This document shows, piece by piece, positions 1 to 8,458 of a stretch of DNA of 48,919 bases. The position numbers and the translations under genes were made by a program. The first letter of the stretch is position 1; every line of letters begins with the position of its first letter. Source of the stretch: Candidatus Zhuqueibacterota bacterium (GTDB lineage Bacteria > Zhuqueibacterota > Zhuqueibacteria > Thermofontimicrobiales > Sulfurfontimicrobiaceae); the NCBI GenBank assembly GCA_016927835.1, contig JAFGMA010000317.1, positions 1 through 48,919 on the forward strand, read 5' to 3'. The notes under the pieces were generated by a model. The model saw only the letters and a list, made by a program, of their open reading frames with translations. It did no database searches and was not told the origin of the DNA.

Positions 1-525
1 CGAAGTAATTTTTCTGAAAAAGTCAAGCTATTTTTTCGATGTTGCTAAAATTTAACATTTCACGCACCGGAGATTCTAAACTATAGTCAATGATATGATA
101 GCTCAATTTAACTTTCAGCTTTTTCTTTTTATTTCAACTTTTTATTCAGACTCTAGTTAGTGCCTGTCGGTTTTTGTCATTCCCGCAAGTTTTAGGCGGG
201 GTGCCGCCCAACGGGAATCCATTGTTCAGATAGTCGAATGGATGCCCGTAGGCGGCACCCCGACAGAAGCATTCGGGCATGACAGAACCAGATTAGTGGT
301 TTCTGATTTAATTTTTAATTTTAAAAATCACCCCTTTTCGGACAGACACTAGTTAGAATGATCTAAGTTTATCACTCAACAGGTGGAATAATGTATACGA
401 CGTCTGTCTTCAAAAATGAAGCGCCAAAAGCCAGCAGCCAATCGCCGATTTTAGGTCATAGTCAATCCTGTTTATCATGTAAATCCTGTCTATAACTTTG
501 CATCACCTGATTATGAAATTATGTA
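1..525. other. Gene-free left edge
   Basis: No convincing reading frame was seen here. The middle is filled by a palindromic repeat (listed separately). The flanks are AT-rich. Bases 358-525 lie downstream of the minus-strand sulfatase stop and hold no clear hairpin-plus-T-tract terminator. Confidence 0.6.
152..357. repeat. MITE-like nested palindromic repeat
   Basis: The outer ends (152-168 and the complement of 341-357) match at about 14 of 17 bases, in the form TCTAxxTAGTGxCTGTC. Between them lies a second, longer palindrome at 176-283. Its arms GTCATxCCCG, GCGGGGTGCCGCC and CGGGxATCCATT are mirrored by the right half, leaving a short centre near 225-235. No transposase is present, so this looks like a non-autonomous element or a nested pair of repeats. 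Its core at 212-248 recurs inverted at 30758-30794. Confidence 0.6.
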
Positions 526-2034
526 CTAAGCGTGACCGATACGTCGCGGCAGCGGACATTCGGTTCGCATGAGTTCATCCAGCAACCGGAGTTTCAATTC
601 ATTTTTGAGAGTGGCGAATTCCGGCGCTGCCCACAGATTATGCAATTCGCCCGGATCCTGTTGAAGATCAAACAATTCGCCAAAGTCGCGATCTGAATAG
701 CAGGTTAGCTTGAAGCGCTCTGTGATGAGCGTACGCAGATTTATCCCGAGATAATCTTCGTCATTTTCAACCAGCACAGCATCACGCAGCGAAAATGATT
801 CTCCGCTTAAAATCGGCATTAACGATTTGCCGGGCAACGCCGGGCGCTGCAAAGGTGCTTCCGGCGGATGGGGCACATTTTCTTCGGAGAATTCCATGTT
901 TGCGAAGTCGAGGATCGTCGGCGGAAAATCGAGGTGGCTTGTCAGGCAATCTACAGCGCGCCCTGCCCCGCGGCTTGATGGCAGGCGGACGATGAAAGGC
1001 ACCTTCAGCAATCCTTCGAAGTGAAAGGGTCCCTTGTTCATCAACCAATGATCGCCCATTAAATCGCCGTGATCGGAGGTGAAAATAACCAGCGTTTCAT
1101 CCTCCAGTTGCAATGCGTTGAGTGCATTGAGAATTCTGCCCACATTGGCATCGATCAGGGAGATCATCCCGTACGTCAAGCCAATAATCTCCCGGTATTG
1201 GATGTCCGCCATTTTCGTGGGCATATTTACCGCGCGCCCGGAAAATTGTTGTGCACCCGCATACGCCTGTCTGAAATGCGGGGGCAGGTCATCAAGTTCG
1301 CCATCCCTGCGAACGGGCACCGGAATTTTTTCAGGCGGGTACAATTCCGCGTATTTCGGCGGTGGACAAAACGGGTGATGCGGATCCGGGAAAGAGCACC
1401 ATACGAAAAACGGGCGGGTCGAATCTCGATGTTTCAGAAAGTCGATTGTGCGGTTAGCAACCCACGTTGAATGGTGCAATTCTTCGCTAATCTCTGTATA
1501 AATGCATTGCTCCGCACCATAACCCTGGTTTTCGCGTATTGTCAGCCAGGGATTGGGACTGCCATTGAGTTTTTTCTGCAACCAGTCATGGTATGCGCCG
1601 CGAACATGCGTGCCATGACTAATCGACATTTCTCCCGACTCGAATCCCCCCACACTTTTCCCCGCTTTCAATGCCTGGTGATTTTCAGTTTCGGTGATCA
1701 TGCCCGGCACCTTGCTGTGGTGACAATTCAAATGCAATTTGCCGATGAGGTGCGTCTGGTAACCAGTTGAATTCAGGATTTCCGGCAAAACTGTAAATTG
1801 CGGCGGCAGGTTGATGCCATTGGTTCGCACCGTATGCCCACGCGGGGTCAATCCGGTGAAGAGGGTCGCGCGACCGGGCATGCACAGCGGATTATTCACA
1901 TAATGGCGGTTGAATCTGATCCCGCTGTCAGCTAGCCGATCGATATTCGGCGTCTGAATGATCTTATTCCCGTAGCAACCGAGATGATCCTGCCGCTGCT
2001 GATCGGTAATGATAACGAGTATATTCGGTTTCAT
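526..2034 (-). CDS. Type I sulfatase, no visible signal peptide
   Basis: This 502-residue protein is a formylglycine-dependent sulfatase (alkaline phosphatase superfamily), which would hydrolyse sulfate esters on a glycan or other organic sulfate. The N-terminus begins with a strand ending in Asp11 (ILVIITDQQ), the usual metal-binding start. Cys51-Met-Pro-Gly-Arg55 is the CxPxR motif whose Cys is converted to formylglycine. A second metal site, TSDHGDLMGDH, lies in the C-terminal half. The length is normal for the family. No signal peptide or lipobox is visible, so the enzyme may be cytoplasmic, unlike the exported sulfatase at 32116-33483. GGGAG lies about 8 bases before the ATG. The gene diverges from the 2647-6918 operon across a 612-base gap. 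No maturase (FGE or anSME) gene is in the window. The substrate cannot be told. Confidence 0.93.
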   Translation of the reverse strand: MKPNILVIITDQQRQDHLGCYGNKIIQTPNIDRLADSGIRFNRHYVNNPLCMPGRATLFTGLTPRGHTVRTNGINLPPQFTVLPEILNSTGYQTHLIGKLHLNCHHSKVPGMITETENHQALKAGKSVGGFESGEMSISHGTHVRGAYHDWLQKKLNGSPNPWLTIRENQGYGAEQCIYTEISEELHHSTWVANRTIDFLKHRDSTRPFFVWCSFPDPHHPFCPPPKYAELYPPEKIPVPVRRDGELDDLPPHFRQAYAGAQQFSGRAVNMPTKMADIQYREIIGLTYGMISLIDANVGRILNALNALQLEDETLVIFTSDHGDLMGDHWLMNKGPFHFEGLLKVPFIVRLPSSRGAGRAVDCLTSHLDFPPTILDFANMEFSEENVPHPPEAPLQRPALPGKSLMPILSGESFSLRDAVLVENDEDYLGINLRTLITERFKLTCYSDRDFGELFDLQQDPGELHNLWAAPEFATLKNELKLRLLDELMRTECPLPRRIGHA

Positions 2035-2646
2035 TTTCGTGTCTTCTCCCTGTGAATTAATTGGATGCGGCGTGGTATTGTCAATATCAAGGGATTTAAA
2101 AGTGTGTCTCTGCTAAAAGGAGCATTTTTATCGACATGCTTCCTGCATTCCGGGATTGCTGTCTCAGGTGAGCTGAATGAAATTTTCCCGGGATGCCTGC
2201 GAGATTTTCAACTTCCATTCCACTGCAATTTGACTGATAGGGATCTCAAGACGAATAGTAATCAGGCTTATCCGTCAATATTTGTTTTCTTGAGACACAC
2301 GACTTGTTTACGCGAAAGAAAGGCTTTATGCGTACAAACAGCACAATGCTAAACTCAGGACACGCCTATACACAAAAAGATTGATTGAAATACGAGGGAA
2401 AAGGAAATATGGATTAAACTTTAAAGCTTTTTATTGAAATATAGTAACATATTTTTTCAGAATCAACATCAAAATTAACCGTGCTAAAAAATTCTGGAAA
2501 ATGATATAAATTCCCGCTTGCAGCGATATTATCGGTGCATTTCAAGCATGGAGGAAAAAACTCATAAATCAGTTGCAAATCATTCGCATAATTTTTATCT
2601 TCAACCAAACAGAATCTCTCACGACTTTGCAAAAAAGGATTCCCAC
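2035..2646. other. Divergent intergenic region
   Basis: This 612-base AT-rich stretch separates the divergent sulfatase and dipeptidase genes and must hold both promoters. A 95-codon frame at 2065-2352 has no recognisable domain or convincing ribosome site and was not accepted. TATTTT near 2451 has only a poor -35 partner. No terminator or repeat is evident. Confidence 0.5.
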
Positions 2647-4224
2647 ATGAAACCAGGCAACTCGCTTAACATGCGCTTCATTTCAGTCATCATTCTGCTC
2701 ACCGCTGCAATTCGAACCGGTTACCCCTGTACCTCGATTATGGTTGGTAAAAATGCATCCACAGATGGTTCGGTGATAGCGTCGCACACCTGCGACAGCT
2801 ACGATGATCGCACCTGGGTGACAGTCGTACCGCATCGAATGCATGAACCGGGCGCGGTGTGCGAAATATTTGATCGGAATTTGAAATTTACCGCCAGCGC
2901 CTTCGAATTGTCAAAGGCTAAAAAACTGGGGGAAATTCCCCAGGTGAGCCAGACCTGGCGCTATTTCAACACCGCCTATCCTTGCATGAACGAACACCAA
3001 CTGGCGATTGGCGAATCGACGTTTGGCGGAAGAAACGAATTGCGGAGTGAAAAAGGCTTGCTCGATTGTTATGAACTGGTGCGCCTGATGCTCGAACGCG
3101 CAACAACCGCACGGGAAGCCATAAAACTGCTGGATGAGTTAACAGCGAAATACGGGTATCGCGACAGCGGCGAATGCCTGACCATCGCCGATAAAAAAGA
3201 AGTCTGGCATCTGGAAATTCTCGGTTCCGGCAAAAACTGTGTGGGTGCTGTGTGGGCAGCCCGACGAATCCCGGATGATCACATCGGCGTGGTCGCTAAT
3301 GGAAGCCGGATTCGCCAACTCGATCTTGATGACAGCGATATGTTTACGGCGTCGAAAAATGTATTTTCGCTGGCGGAAGAGATGCGGTGGTGGACTCCCC
3401 AGAGCGGAAAGCCGTTCGAATTTTGCTATGCCTATTCGCCCGAAAGTCGCAGGAGCATGGCGTCGCGCCGGCGCGAATGGCGCGTATTCAGTCTGCTGGC
3501 GCCATCCCGAAATTTTGATCCGAATGCAGAGAATTTTCCGTTTTCAATCAAGCCCGATTCGCTGGTTTATGCCCGTAAAATCATGGCGATATTCCGCGAT
3601 ACGTACGAAGGCACTGATTTCGATATGACGCGGCAAATCCTGGTAACGGATAAAGAAGGCAAAGCCGTAAAAAGTCCTTATGCCAATCCATTTATGCCTT
3701 ATGACATGATGCCTTTATTCAATATCAATGGCGGCTGGGGCGCTAAAGGTGAGCGCTGTATTGCCCGATGGTATTGCACGTATGTGACGGTGACACAGTC
3801 GCGCGATTGGCTGCCCGATCCCATCGGGGGGCTCGTCTGGCTGGGGTACGATAATCCGGCGATGACTGCTTACGCTCCCCTTTATTGCGGAATCCTCGAT
3901 GTCCCCGATTCGTACAAAATTTGCGGTCGCCCGAAATTCAATCGCGAATGTGCATGGTGGGCGTTCAACCGAGTCGCCGACCTGGCGCAGCAACGCTGGG
4001 GAGACATGCGCTTCGATGTGGATTCGGTGCGCATCGGGATTGAAAAAGCGGCTTTCGCGAATCAGAATGAATCGGAAAATCAGGCACTGGCGCTTTACAA
4101 AAGCCAGCCGGATTCAGCCGCAAAATTTTTAACGCAAGCTGTGAATGAATTTTGCAACCACATCGTCGATGAATATTGGAAATTGGGTGATCATTTATGG
4201 TCGAAATATACGGGCAAATTTTAA
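2647..4224 (+). CDS. Secreted C69-family dipeptidase
   Basis: The product is 525 residues, an N-terminal-nucleophile hydrolase of the peptidase C69 (PepD) family, which cleaves dipeptides or related amides. After a hydrophobic segment (about residues 9-26) comes YPCTSIMVGKNAS. Cys28 would be exposed by cleavage and act as nucleophile, and TSIMVGK followed by DGSVIASHTCD is typical of the family. The frame is open further upstream, but ATG 2647 is preferred because AAGGAT lies about 6 bases before it and it places a signal peptide directly ahead of Cys28. It is the first gene of a probable operon, 24 bases before the sialidase-like gene. An inferred role is trimming peptides from glycoproteins while its neighbours remove sugars. 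Confidence 0.88.
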   Translation: MKPGNSLNMRFISVIILLTAAIRTGYPCTSIMVGKNASTDGSVIASHTCDSYDDRTWVTVVPHRMHEPGAVCEIFDRNLKFTASAFELSKAKKLGEIPQVSQTWRYFNTAYPCMNEHQLAIGESTFGGRNELRSEKGLLDCYELVRLMLERATTAREAIKLLDELTAKYGYRDSGECLTIADKKEVWHLEILGSGKNCVGAVWAARRIPDDHIGVVANGSRIRQLDLDDSDMFTASKNVFSLAEEMRWWTPQSGKPFEFCYAYSPESRRSMASRRREWRVFSLLAPSRNFDPNAENFPFSIKPDSLVYARKIMAIFRDTYEGTDFDMTRQILVTDKEGKAVKSPYANPFMPYDMMPLFNINGGWGAKGERCIARWYCTYVTVTQSRDWLPDPIGGLVWLGYDNPAMTAYAPLYCGILDVPDSYKICGRPKFNRECAWWAFNRVADLAQQRWGDMRFDVDSVRIGIEKAAFANQNESENQALALYKSQPDSAAKFLTQAVNEFCNHIVDEYWKLGDHLWSKYTGKF

Positions 4225-4248
4225 CATTTTAAAATTGGAGATAAACAC

Positions 4249-5436
4249 ATGTTCACAAAAAAACAGGCGTTGCTTTTTTGGTTGAGTTTCATTTTGCTCA
4301 CGCACACCGGTTCGGCCCAGGTCTCGATTGAAGGTGAATTCATATTTCAAGCGGATGCAGGAAAACACGGTCATACGCATGCCTCCTCGATCATCCAATG
4401 TCCGAACGGAGATTTTCTGGCGTGCTGGTATGAGGGAAAAACTGATCGCAGCGAAGATGTGCGCATTCAGGCAGCTCGGCTGAAACGTGGTGAAATCCGC
4501 TGGTCAGAGACATTTTTGCTGGCAGACACGCCGACCCTGTCCGATAACAATCCCTGCCTGTTCATTGACTCGGAAAAGCGCTTGTGGCTTATCTATTACA
4601 CGCTGCTGGGCAGCCCGGAAGAAGCCTGGGATACGGCATTTCTGCGCTACAAAATCGCTTCCGATTACGAAGATGCCTCGCGCCCGATTTCATGGGATAT
4701 CGAACGCGATCTGCCGGTGAAGCCGAATCACCTGGATGAGACAGTCAAAGCGCTTTGCAAAATGATGATAAAAAGCTCGTTTCCGGAAGCCGCTGAATTG
4801 TGTGAAGAAGCGCAAATGAAATTAAAAAACCAACTGGCGAGAAAACTCGGCTGGACCACGCGCGCGCGCCCGCTAACACTCTCATCAGGTACGATCCTGT
4901 TGCCAATGGCATCCGAAATATTCGGCATCAGTATGATGGCGCTCACCTCGGACGGTGGTCAAACCTGGACCTTTCCCGAGCCTCCGCTGGGATTCGGTGT
5001 GGAACAACCGAGTGTGTTCGAGCGCAAGGATGGCACGCTCGTGGCGTATATGCGCGATTCCAGTCCGGCGAATCGAATTCGCACCAGTACATCCAATGAC
5101 GGCGGTCTCACATGGTCCCCCATCGAAAATTCGATATTTCCAAATCCGGGTTCCGGGCTCGAAGTATTACGATTGGCGAGCGGCAGAATCATCCTCATTT
5201 ATAATGATTGCACCCAATCCCCGCGCAATAGCCTTGCCGTGTCGCTATCAGACGATGAAGGCAGGACATGGCGCTGGACGCGGCGCCTCGAACATAAAGA
5301 AGGAGAGGCACGGTTCGATTATCCCTCAATCATCCAGGCACAGGATGGCAGGCTGCACGCAACCTACAGCGTCGATGTCAAAACCATCAAGCATGTTATC
5401 TTCAGCGAAGCGTGGATTGAAAGTGGGACTGAATAG
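4249..5436 (+). CDS. Secreted BNR-repeat sialidase-like protein
   Basis: This 395-residue protein of the sialidase superfamily (BNR_2 type) has a six-bladed propeller fold. The signal peptide covers about residues 1-23 (ends GSAQ). Three Asp-box motifs are visible: TSDGGQTW (233-240), SNDGGLTW (282-289) and SDDEGRTW (334-341). An early HTHASS motif and RPLTLSSGTILLP also match this group. Such proteins may be exo-alpha-sialidases, but many BNR_2 members act on other sugars, so the reaction is unproven. It sits between the C69 dipeptidase and the fucosidase-like gene, with short gaps of 24 and 54 bases and GGAG upstream of the ATG. A second protein of this family is encoded at 30869-31987, also beside a sulfatase. 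Confidence 0.87.
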   Translation: MFTKKQALLFWLSFILLTHTGSAQVSIEGEFIFQADAGKHGHTHASSIIQCPNGDFLACWYEGKTDRSEDVRIQAARLKRGEIRWSETFLLADTPTLSDNNPCLFIDSEKRLWLIYYTLLGSPEEAWDTAFLRYKIASDYEDASRPISWDIERDLPVKPNHLDETVKALCKMMIKSSFPEAAELCEEAQMKLKNQLARKLGWTTRARPLTLSSGTILLPMASEIFGISMMALTSDGGQTWTFPEPPLGFGVEQPSVFERKDGTLVAYMRDSSPANRIRTSTSNDGGLTWSPIENSIFPNPGSGLEVLRLASGRIILIYNDCTQSPRNSLAVSLSDDEGRTWRWTRRLEHKEGEARFDYPSIIQAQDGRLHATYSVDVKTIKHVIFSEAWIESGTE

Positions 5437-5490
5437 CATGCTGCACGGGAGCGTTTTGCGCATTATTCATTAAATCAATCGGAACCACAG

Positions 5491-6918
5491 ATGAACCATA
5501 AAATATATTGTCCGACTAAAATAATTATACTCGTGCTTAGCATTATGATAATTAATTGCTCTGAATCTCGACGGACGGCGGATGACATGCAGCCGCTGCT
5601 GCCCATTCCCGCCCCGCAACAACTTGCCTGGCAGCAGGATGAATTGATCATGTTCATCCATTTCGGCATGAACACGTTTAACGATGTGGAATGGGGCGAC
5701 GGTACAGAAGATCCAGCGAAATTCAATCCGGCAAATTTGGACGCCCGGCAATGGGTGCGGGTGGCGCAAGAAACCGGATTCAAAACGGTCATACTCACAG
5801 CCAAGCATCACGATGGCTTTTGTCTCTGGCAGAGTGAGTTTTCCGAGCATTCGGTGAAAAACAGCCCCTGGAAAAACGGGCAGGGAGATGTTGTGCGGGA
5901 ATTCACCGATGCCTGCCGCGAATTTGACGTCAAAGCGGGATTGTATCTTTCACCCTGGGAACGCCATGAACCCACCTATGGCGATTCCCCGCGCTATAAT
6001 CAATTTTACATGAATCAACTCACGGAGTTGCTGTCGAATTACGGTGATGTTGCAGAAGTTTGGTTCGATGGTGCCTGCGCGGAAGGACCAAACGGAAATC
6101 GCCAGGTATACGACTGGCAGGGCTATTATGCGCTCATTCGGAAATTGCAGCCGGAGGCATTGATTGCCATCAGCGGTCCTGATATTCGTTGGGTGGGAAA
6201 TGAATCCGGAGTGGCGCGAGAAACCGAGTGGAGCGTGCAGCCACCTTCTCCGGCGATACACGCGGGAATGAAAGACCCGGTCTGGTATCCGGCGGAATGT
6301 GATGTTTCCATTCGACCGGGCTGGTTCTGGCACGCGTCTGAAGATACCAGGGTCAAATCACTCGAACACTTGCTCGATATCTATTTCAAATCGGTGGGAC
6401 GTAACAGCGCTCTTTTATTGAATGTTCCTCCGAATGATAAGGGCGTTTTTGCTGAACCGGATAGCAGGCGATTGAAAGAGTTCCGAGTCGCCCTGGATGC
6501 CATATTTAAAACCAATCTGGCTGAAAGCGCCAATTTTTCAGCGAGCAACGTCCGTGGGGACCAGGAGAGGTATGCCCCGCAAAATACGGTGGATGCTGAT
6601 CCGGAAACATTCTGGGCTGCTGATGACAGCGTCACCAATAGCTGGCTTGAACTCGATTTCGGGCATCTCGCGACATTCAATATTTCGATGCTAAAAGAGA
6701 AAATTTCCCTGGGACAACGCGTGGAAGCCTATCGTATCGATGCGTTGGCTGATGGGGCATGGCTGACAATCGCTCGCGGAACAACCATCGGACATAAAAA
6801 ACTCGACCGCTTTCAGTCAATTACCGCTCGCAAGCTTCGGATAGTCATCGAAAAATCGCGCGCCTGCCCGACATTAAAAGAAATTGGCATTTACCGTGCA
6901 CAGAATTGCATCGAATAA
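5491..6918 (+). CDS. GH29 alpha-L-fucosidase-like lipoprotein
   Basis: This is a 475-residue glycoside hydrolase of family 29 (alpha-L-fucosidase). A hydrophobic leader ends in a lipobox (MIINC, Cys23), suggesting membrane anchoring. IHFGMNTF near residue 56 and AKHHDGF (104-110) are family substrate-pocket motifs. In EVWFDGA, Asp193 is the expected nucleophile. After the catalytic domain, about residues 355-470 resemble an F5/8 type C (discoidin) carbohydrate-binding domain, with DADPETFWAADD and WLELDFG. It is the last gene of the 2647-6918 operon, and the Shine-Dalgarno is weak. Context with sulfatase and sialidase-like genes suggests attack on sulfated fucose-containing host or algal glycans. 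The acid/base residue was not identified by eye. Confidence 0.92.
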   Translation: MNHKIYCPTKIIILVLSIMIINCSESRRTADDMQPLLPIPAPQQLAWQQDELIMFIHFGMNTFNDVEWGDGTEDPAKFNPANLDARQWVRVAQETGFKTVILTAKHHDGFCLWQSEFSEHSVKNSPWKNGQGDVVREFTDACREFDVKAGLYLSPWERHEPTYGDSPRYNQFYMNQLTELLSNYGDVAEVWFDGACAEGPNGNRQVYDWQGYYALIRKLQPEALIAISGPDIRWVGNESGVARETEWSVQPPSPAIHAGMKDPVWYPAECDVSIRPGWFWHASEDTRVKSLEHLLDIYFKSVGRNSALLLNVPPNDKGVFAEPDSRRLKEFRVALDAIFKTNLAESANFSASNVRGDQERYAPQNTVDADPETFWAADDSVTNSWLELDFGHLATFNISMLKEKISLGQRVEAYRIDALADGAWLTIARGTTIGHKKLDRFQSITARKLRIVIEKSRACPTLKEIGIYRAQNCIE

Positions 6919-7305
6919 AAGGCGATGTGCTCCTGACTTCATCGAAAACTCAGGTTTTATTACCCCACGTAATGCCTCACTTTCTGGTTCCCAAACTGAA
7001 GCATTAATTTCCCCACCCATTTCTATCTTGACAATTTGCTATTTTTGTTGTATATTAGTGCCTTCTTTTATGGGGAATATCCTGTTTTCAAGATGTTAGG
7101 TGATGGGATGAATTCAACCCTGTACCGGCGGATCTCGTTTTATGCGAAGATCGGCATTTCAGGAGGTGGGATAAAATAAGGTACCCATTTAAGTTTCTTA
7201 AGCGGCTATTTATCAAAATTATTTTTAAATAAAATGTCCAGGTTATTTTGATTCCACCCCCTTAATTTGAAAAACGCACTGAATTTTAGAAGGATCAGGT
7301 AAATT
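6919..7305. other. Intergenic region and prfB leader
   Basis: This 387-base region contains the promoter at 7028-7056. It also holds a possible 28-codon leader frame (ATG 7093, TAA ending 7179), whose end coincides with AGGAGGTG at about 7160. The leader frame may be coincidental. The rest, up to the prfB start, is AT-rich with no clear terminator for the preceding operon. Confidence 0.4.
7028..7056 (+). promoter_or_regulatory. Candidate sigma70-type promoter of the prfB operon
   Basis: TTGACA (7028-7033), exactly 17 bases, then TATATT (7051-7056). It lies about 250 bases before the prfB start. The same geometry appears before clpC, the OLD-like gene and the B12 riboswitch. Confidence 0.65.
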
Positions 7306-8446
7306 ATGCAAAGTGAATTATTTGAACGAAAAGATGATTTGAGAACGCGTATCAATGAATTGTGGGAGTATCTTTGACCTGGCAAAAAAGAAGCAGGAAG
7401 TTGCCAACTTTGAACAACAGACCCAGAATCCGAATTTTTGGAATGATCGCGATAAAGCCCAGGATATATTGAAGAAAATCAATGCTCGCAAGTATTGGAT
7501 CGATGAATGGGACAAGCTTTCCCGGCAGATGGATGATATCGACATATTGATCGAATTGGCAGAGGAAGAAGACGATCCCGAGATCGAAAGCGAAATCGAA
7601 AAAAATCTCGACAAGCTGAATTCGGAACTCGAAGAACTGGAATTTAAAAATATGCTGGGCGAGCCGGATGACAGAAAGAGCGCCATTTTCACCATTCATC
7701 CAGGCGCGGGCGGCACCGAATCCCAGGATTGGGCGCAAATGCTGATGCGCATGTATTTGCGCTGGATCGAACGCAATGGATTCAACAAGCAAATTCTTGA
7801 TTTTCAACATGGCGATGAAGCCGGGATAAAAAGCGTAACCATCGAAGTTACCGGCGATTATGCTTATGGCTATTTGAAAGCCGAAGCCGGCATCCACCGC
7901 CTGGTACGATTATCACCTTTTGATTTCAACAACCGAAGGCACACTTCTTTTGCTTCCGTGTTCGTTTATCCCGAAGTCGATGATGACATCGAAATAAATA
8001 TCAATCAGGCGGACATACGCGTTGATACGTACCGCGCCAGCGGCGCGGGCGGGCAGCACGTCAATAAAACCAGTTCCGCAGTGCGCATTACGCATATCCC
8101 CACTGGAATCGTTGTCCAATGCCAGAGCGAACGCTCGCAGCACATGAACCGTGAAAGCGCCATGAAGGTGCTCATGTCCCGGCTATACCAGTTGAAGAAA
8201 GAAGAAGAACTGGCAAAACTGGATAAAATCGAAAAGGATAAAAAAGAAATCGGTTGGGGACACCAGATTCGATCATACATTTTCCATCCGTATAACCTCG
8301 TCAAAGACCATCGAACCGGAAATGAAACCAGCAACACATCGGCGGTCATGGATGGCGAATTAAATGATTTCATCAAAGCATACCTGATGGGCAAAGTCGA
8401 CTCGAAGCATAAACGATCGCAAACCGATCGTCGCGCCCACGCATAA
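7306..8446 (+). CDS. prfB: Peptide chain release factor 2, programmed +1 frameshift
   Basis: RF2 recognises UGA and UAA stop codons and triggers peptide release. Translation starts at ATG 7306 and runs 23 codons to an in-frame TGA (7375-7377). A +1 shift at CTT-TGA-C then continues in the frame that ends at 8446, giving about 379 residues, close to the family length. In full-length numbering the stop-recognition tripeptide SPF is at 203-205 and the catalytic GGQ at 248-250, both almost where Escherichia coli has them. The short first frame is therefore not a broken gene but the usual RF2 autoregulation. AAGGATCAGG precedes the start. Twelve bases separate it from alr, implying co-transcription. 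Confidence 0.96.
7361..7378 (+). promoter_or_regulatory. RF2 programmed frameshift site
   Basis: The sequence TGGGAG-TAT-CTT-TGA-C matches the classic RF2 recoding site: an internal Shine-Dalgarno-like GGGAG three bases before CTT, then a TGA followed by C. When RF2 is scarce the ribosome pauses at TGA, slips +1 and completes RF2. The codon positions were checked from ATG 7306: codon 23 is CTT (7372-7374). Confidence 0.93.
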
Positions 8447-8458
8447 CCATAAAGATCG

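Noticed and set aside
2065-2352. 95-codon open frame between the divergent glycan genes
   Set aside because: No domain, no convincing ribosome site, Cys-rich chance-like sequence.
7355-8446. Starting prfB at the first in-frame ATG-like codon of the long frame, or calling it a frameshifted pseudogene
   Set aside because: The exact RF2 recoding site joins it to the 7306 start, giving a protein of normal length.
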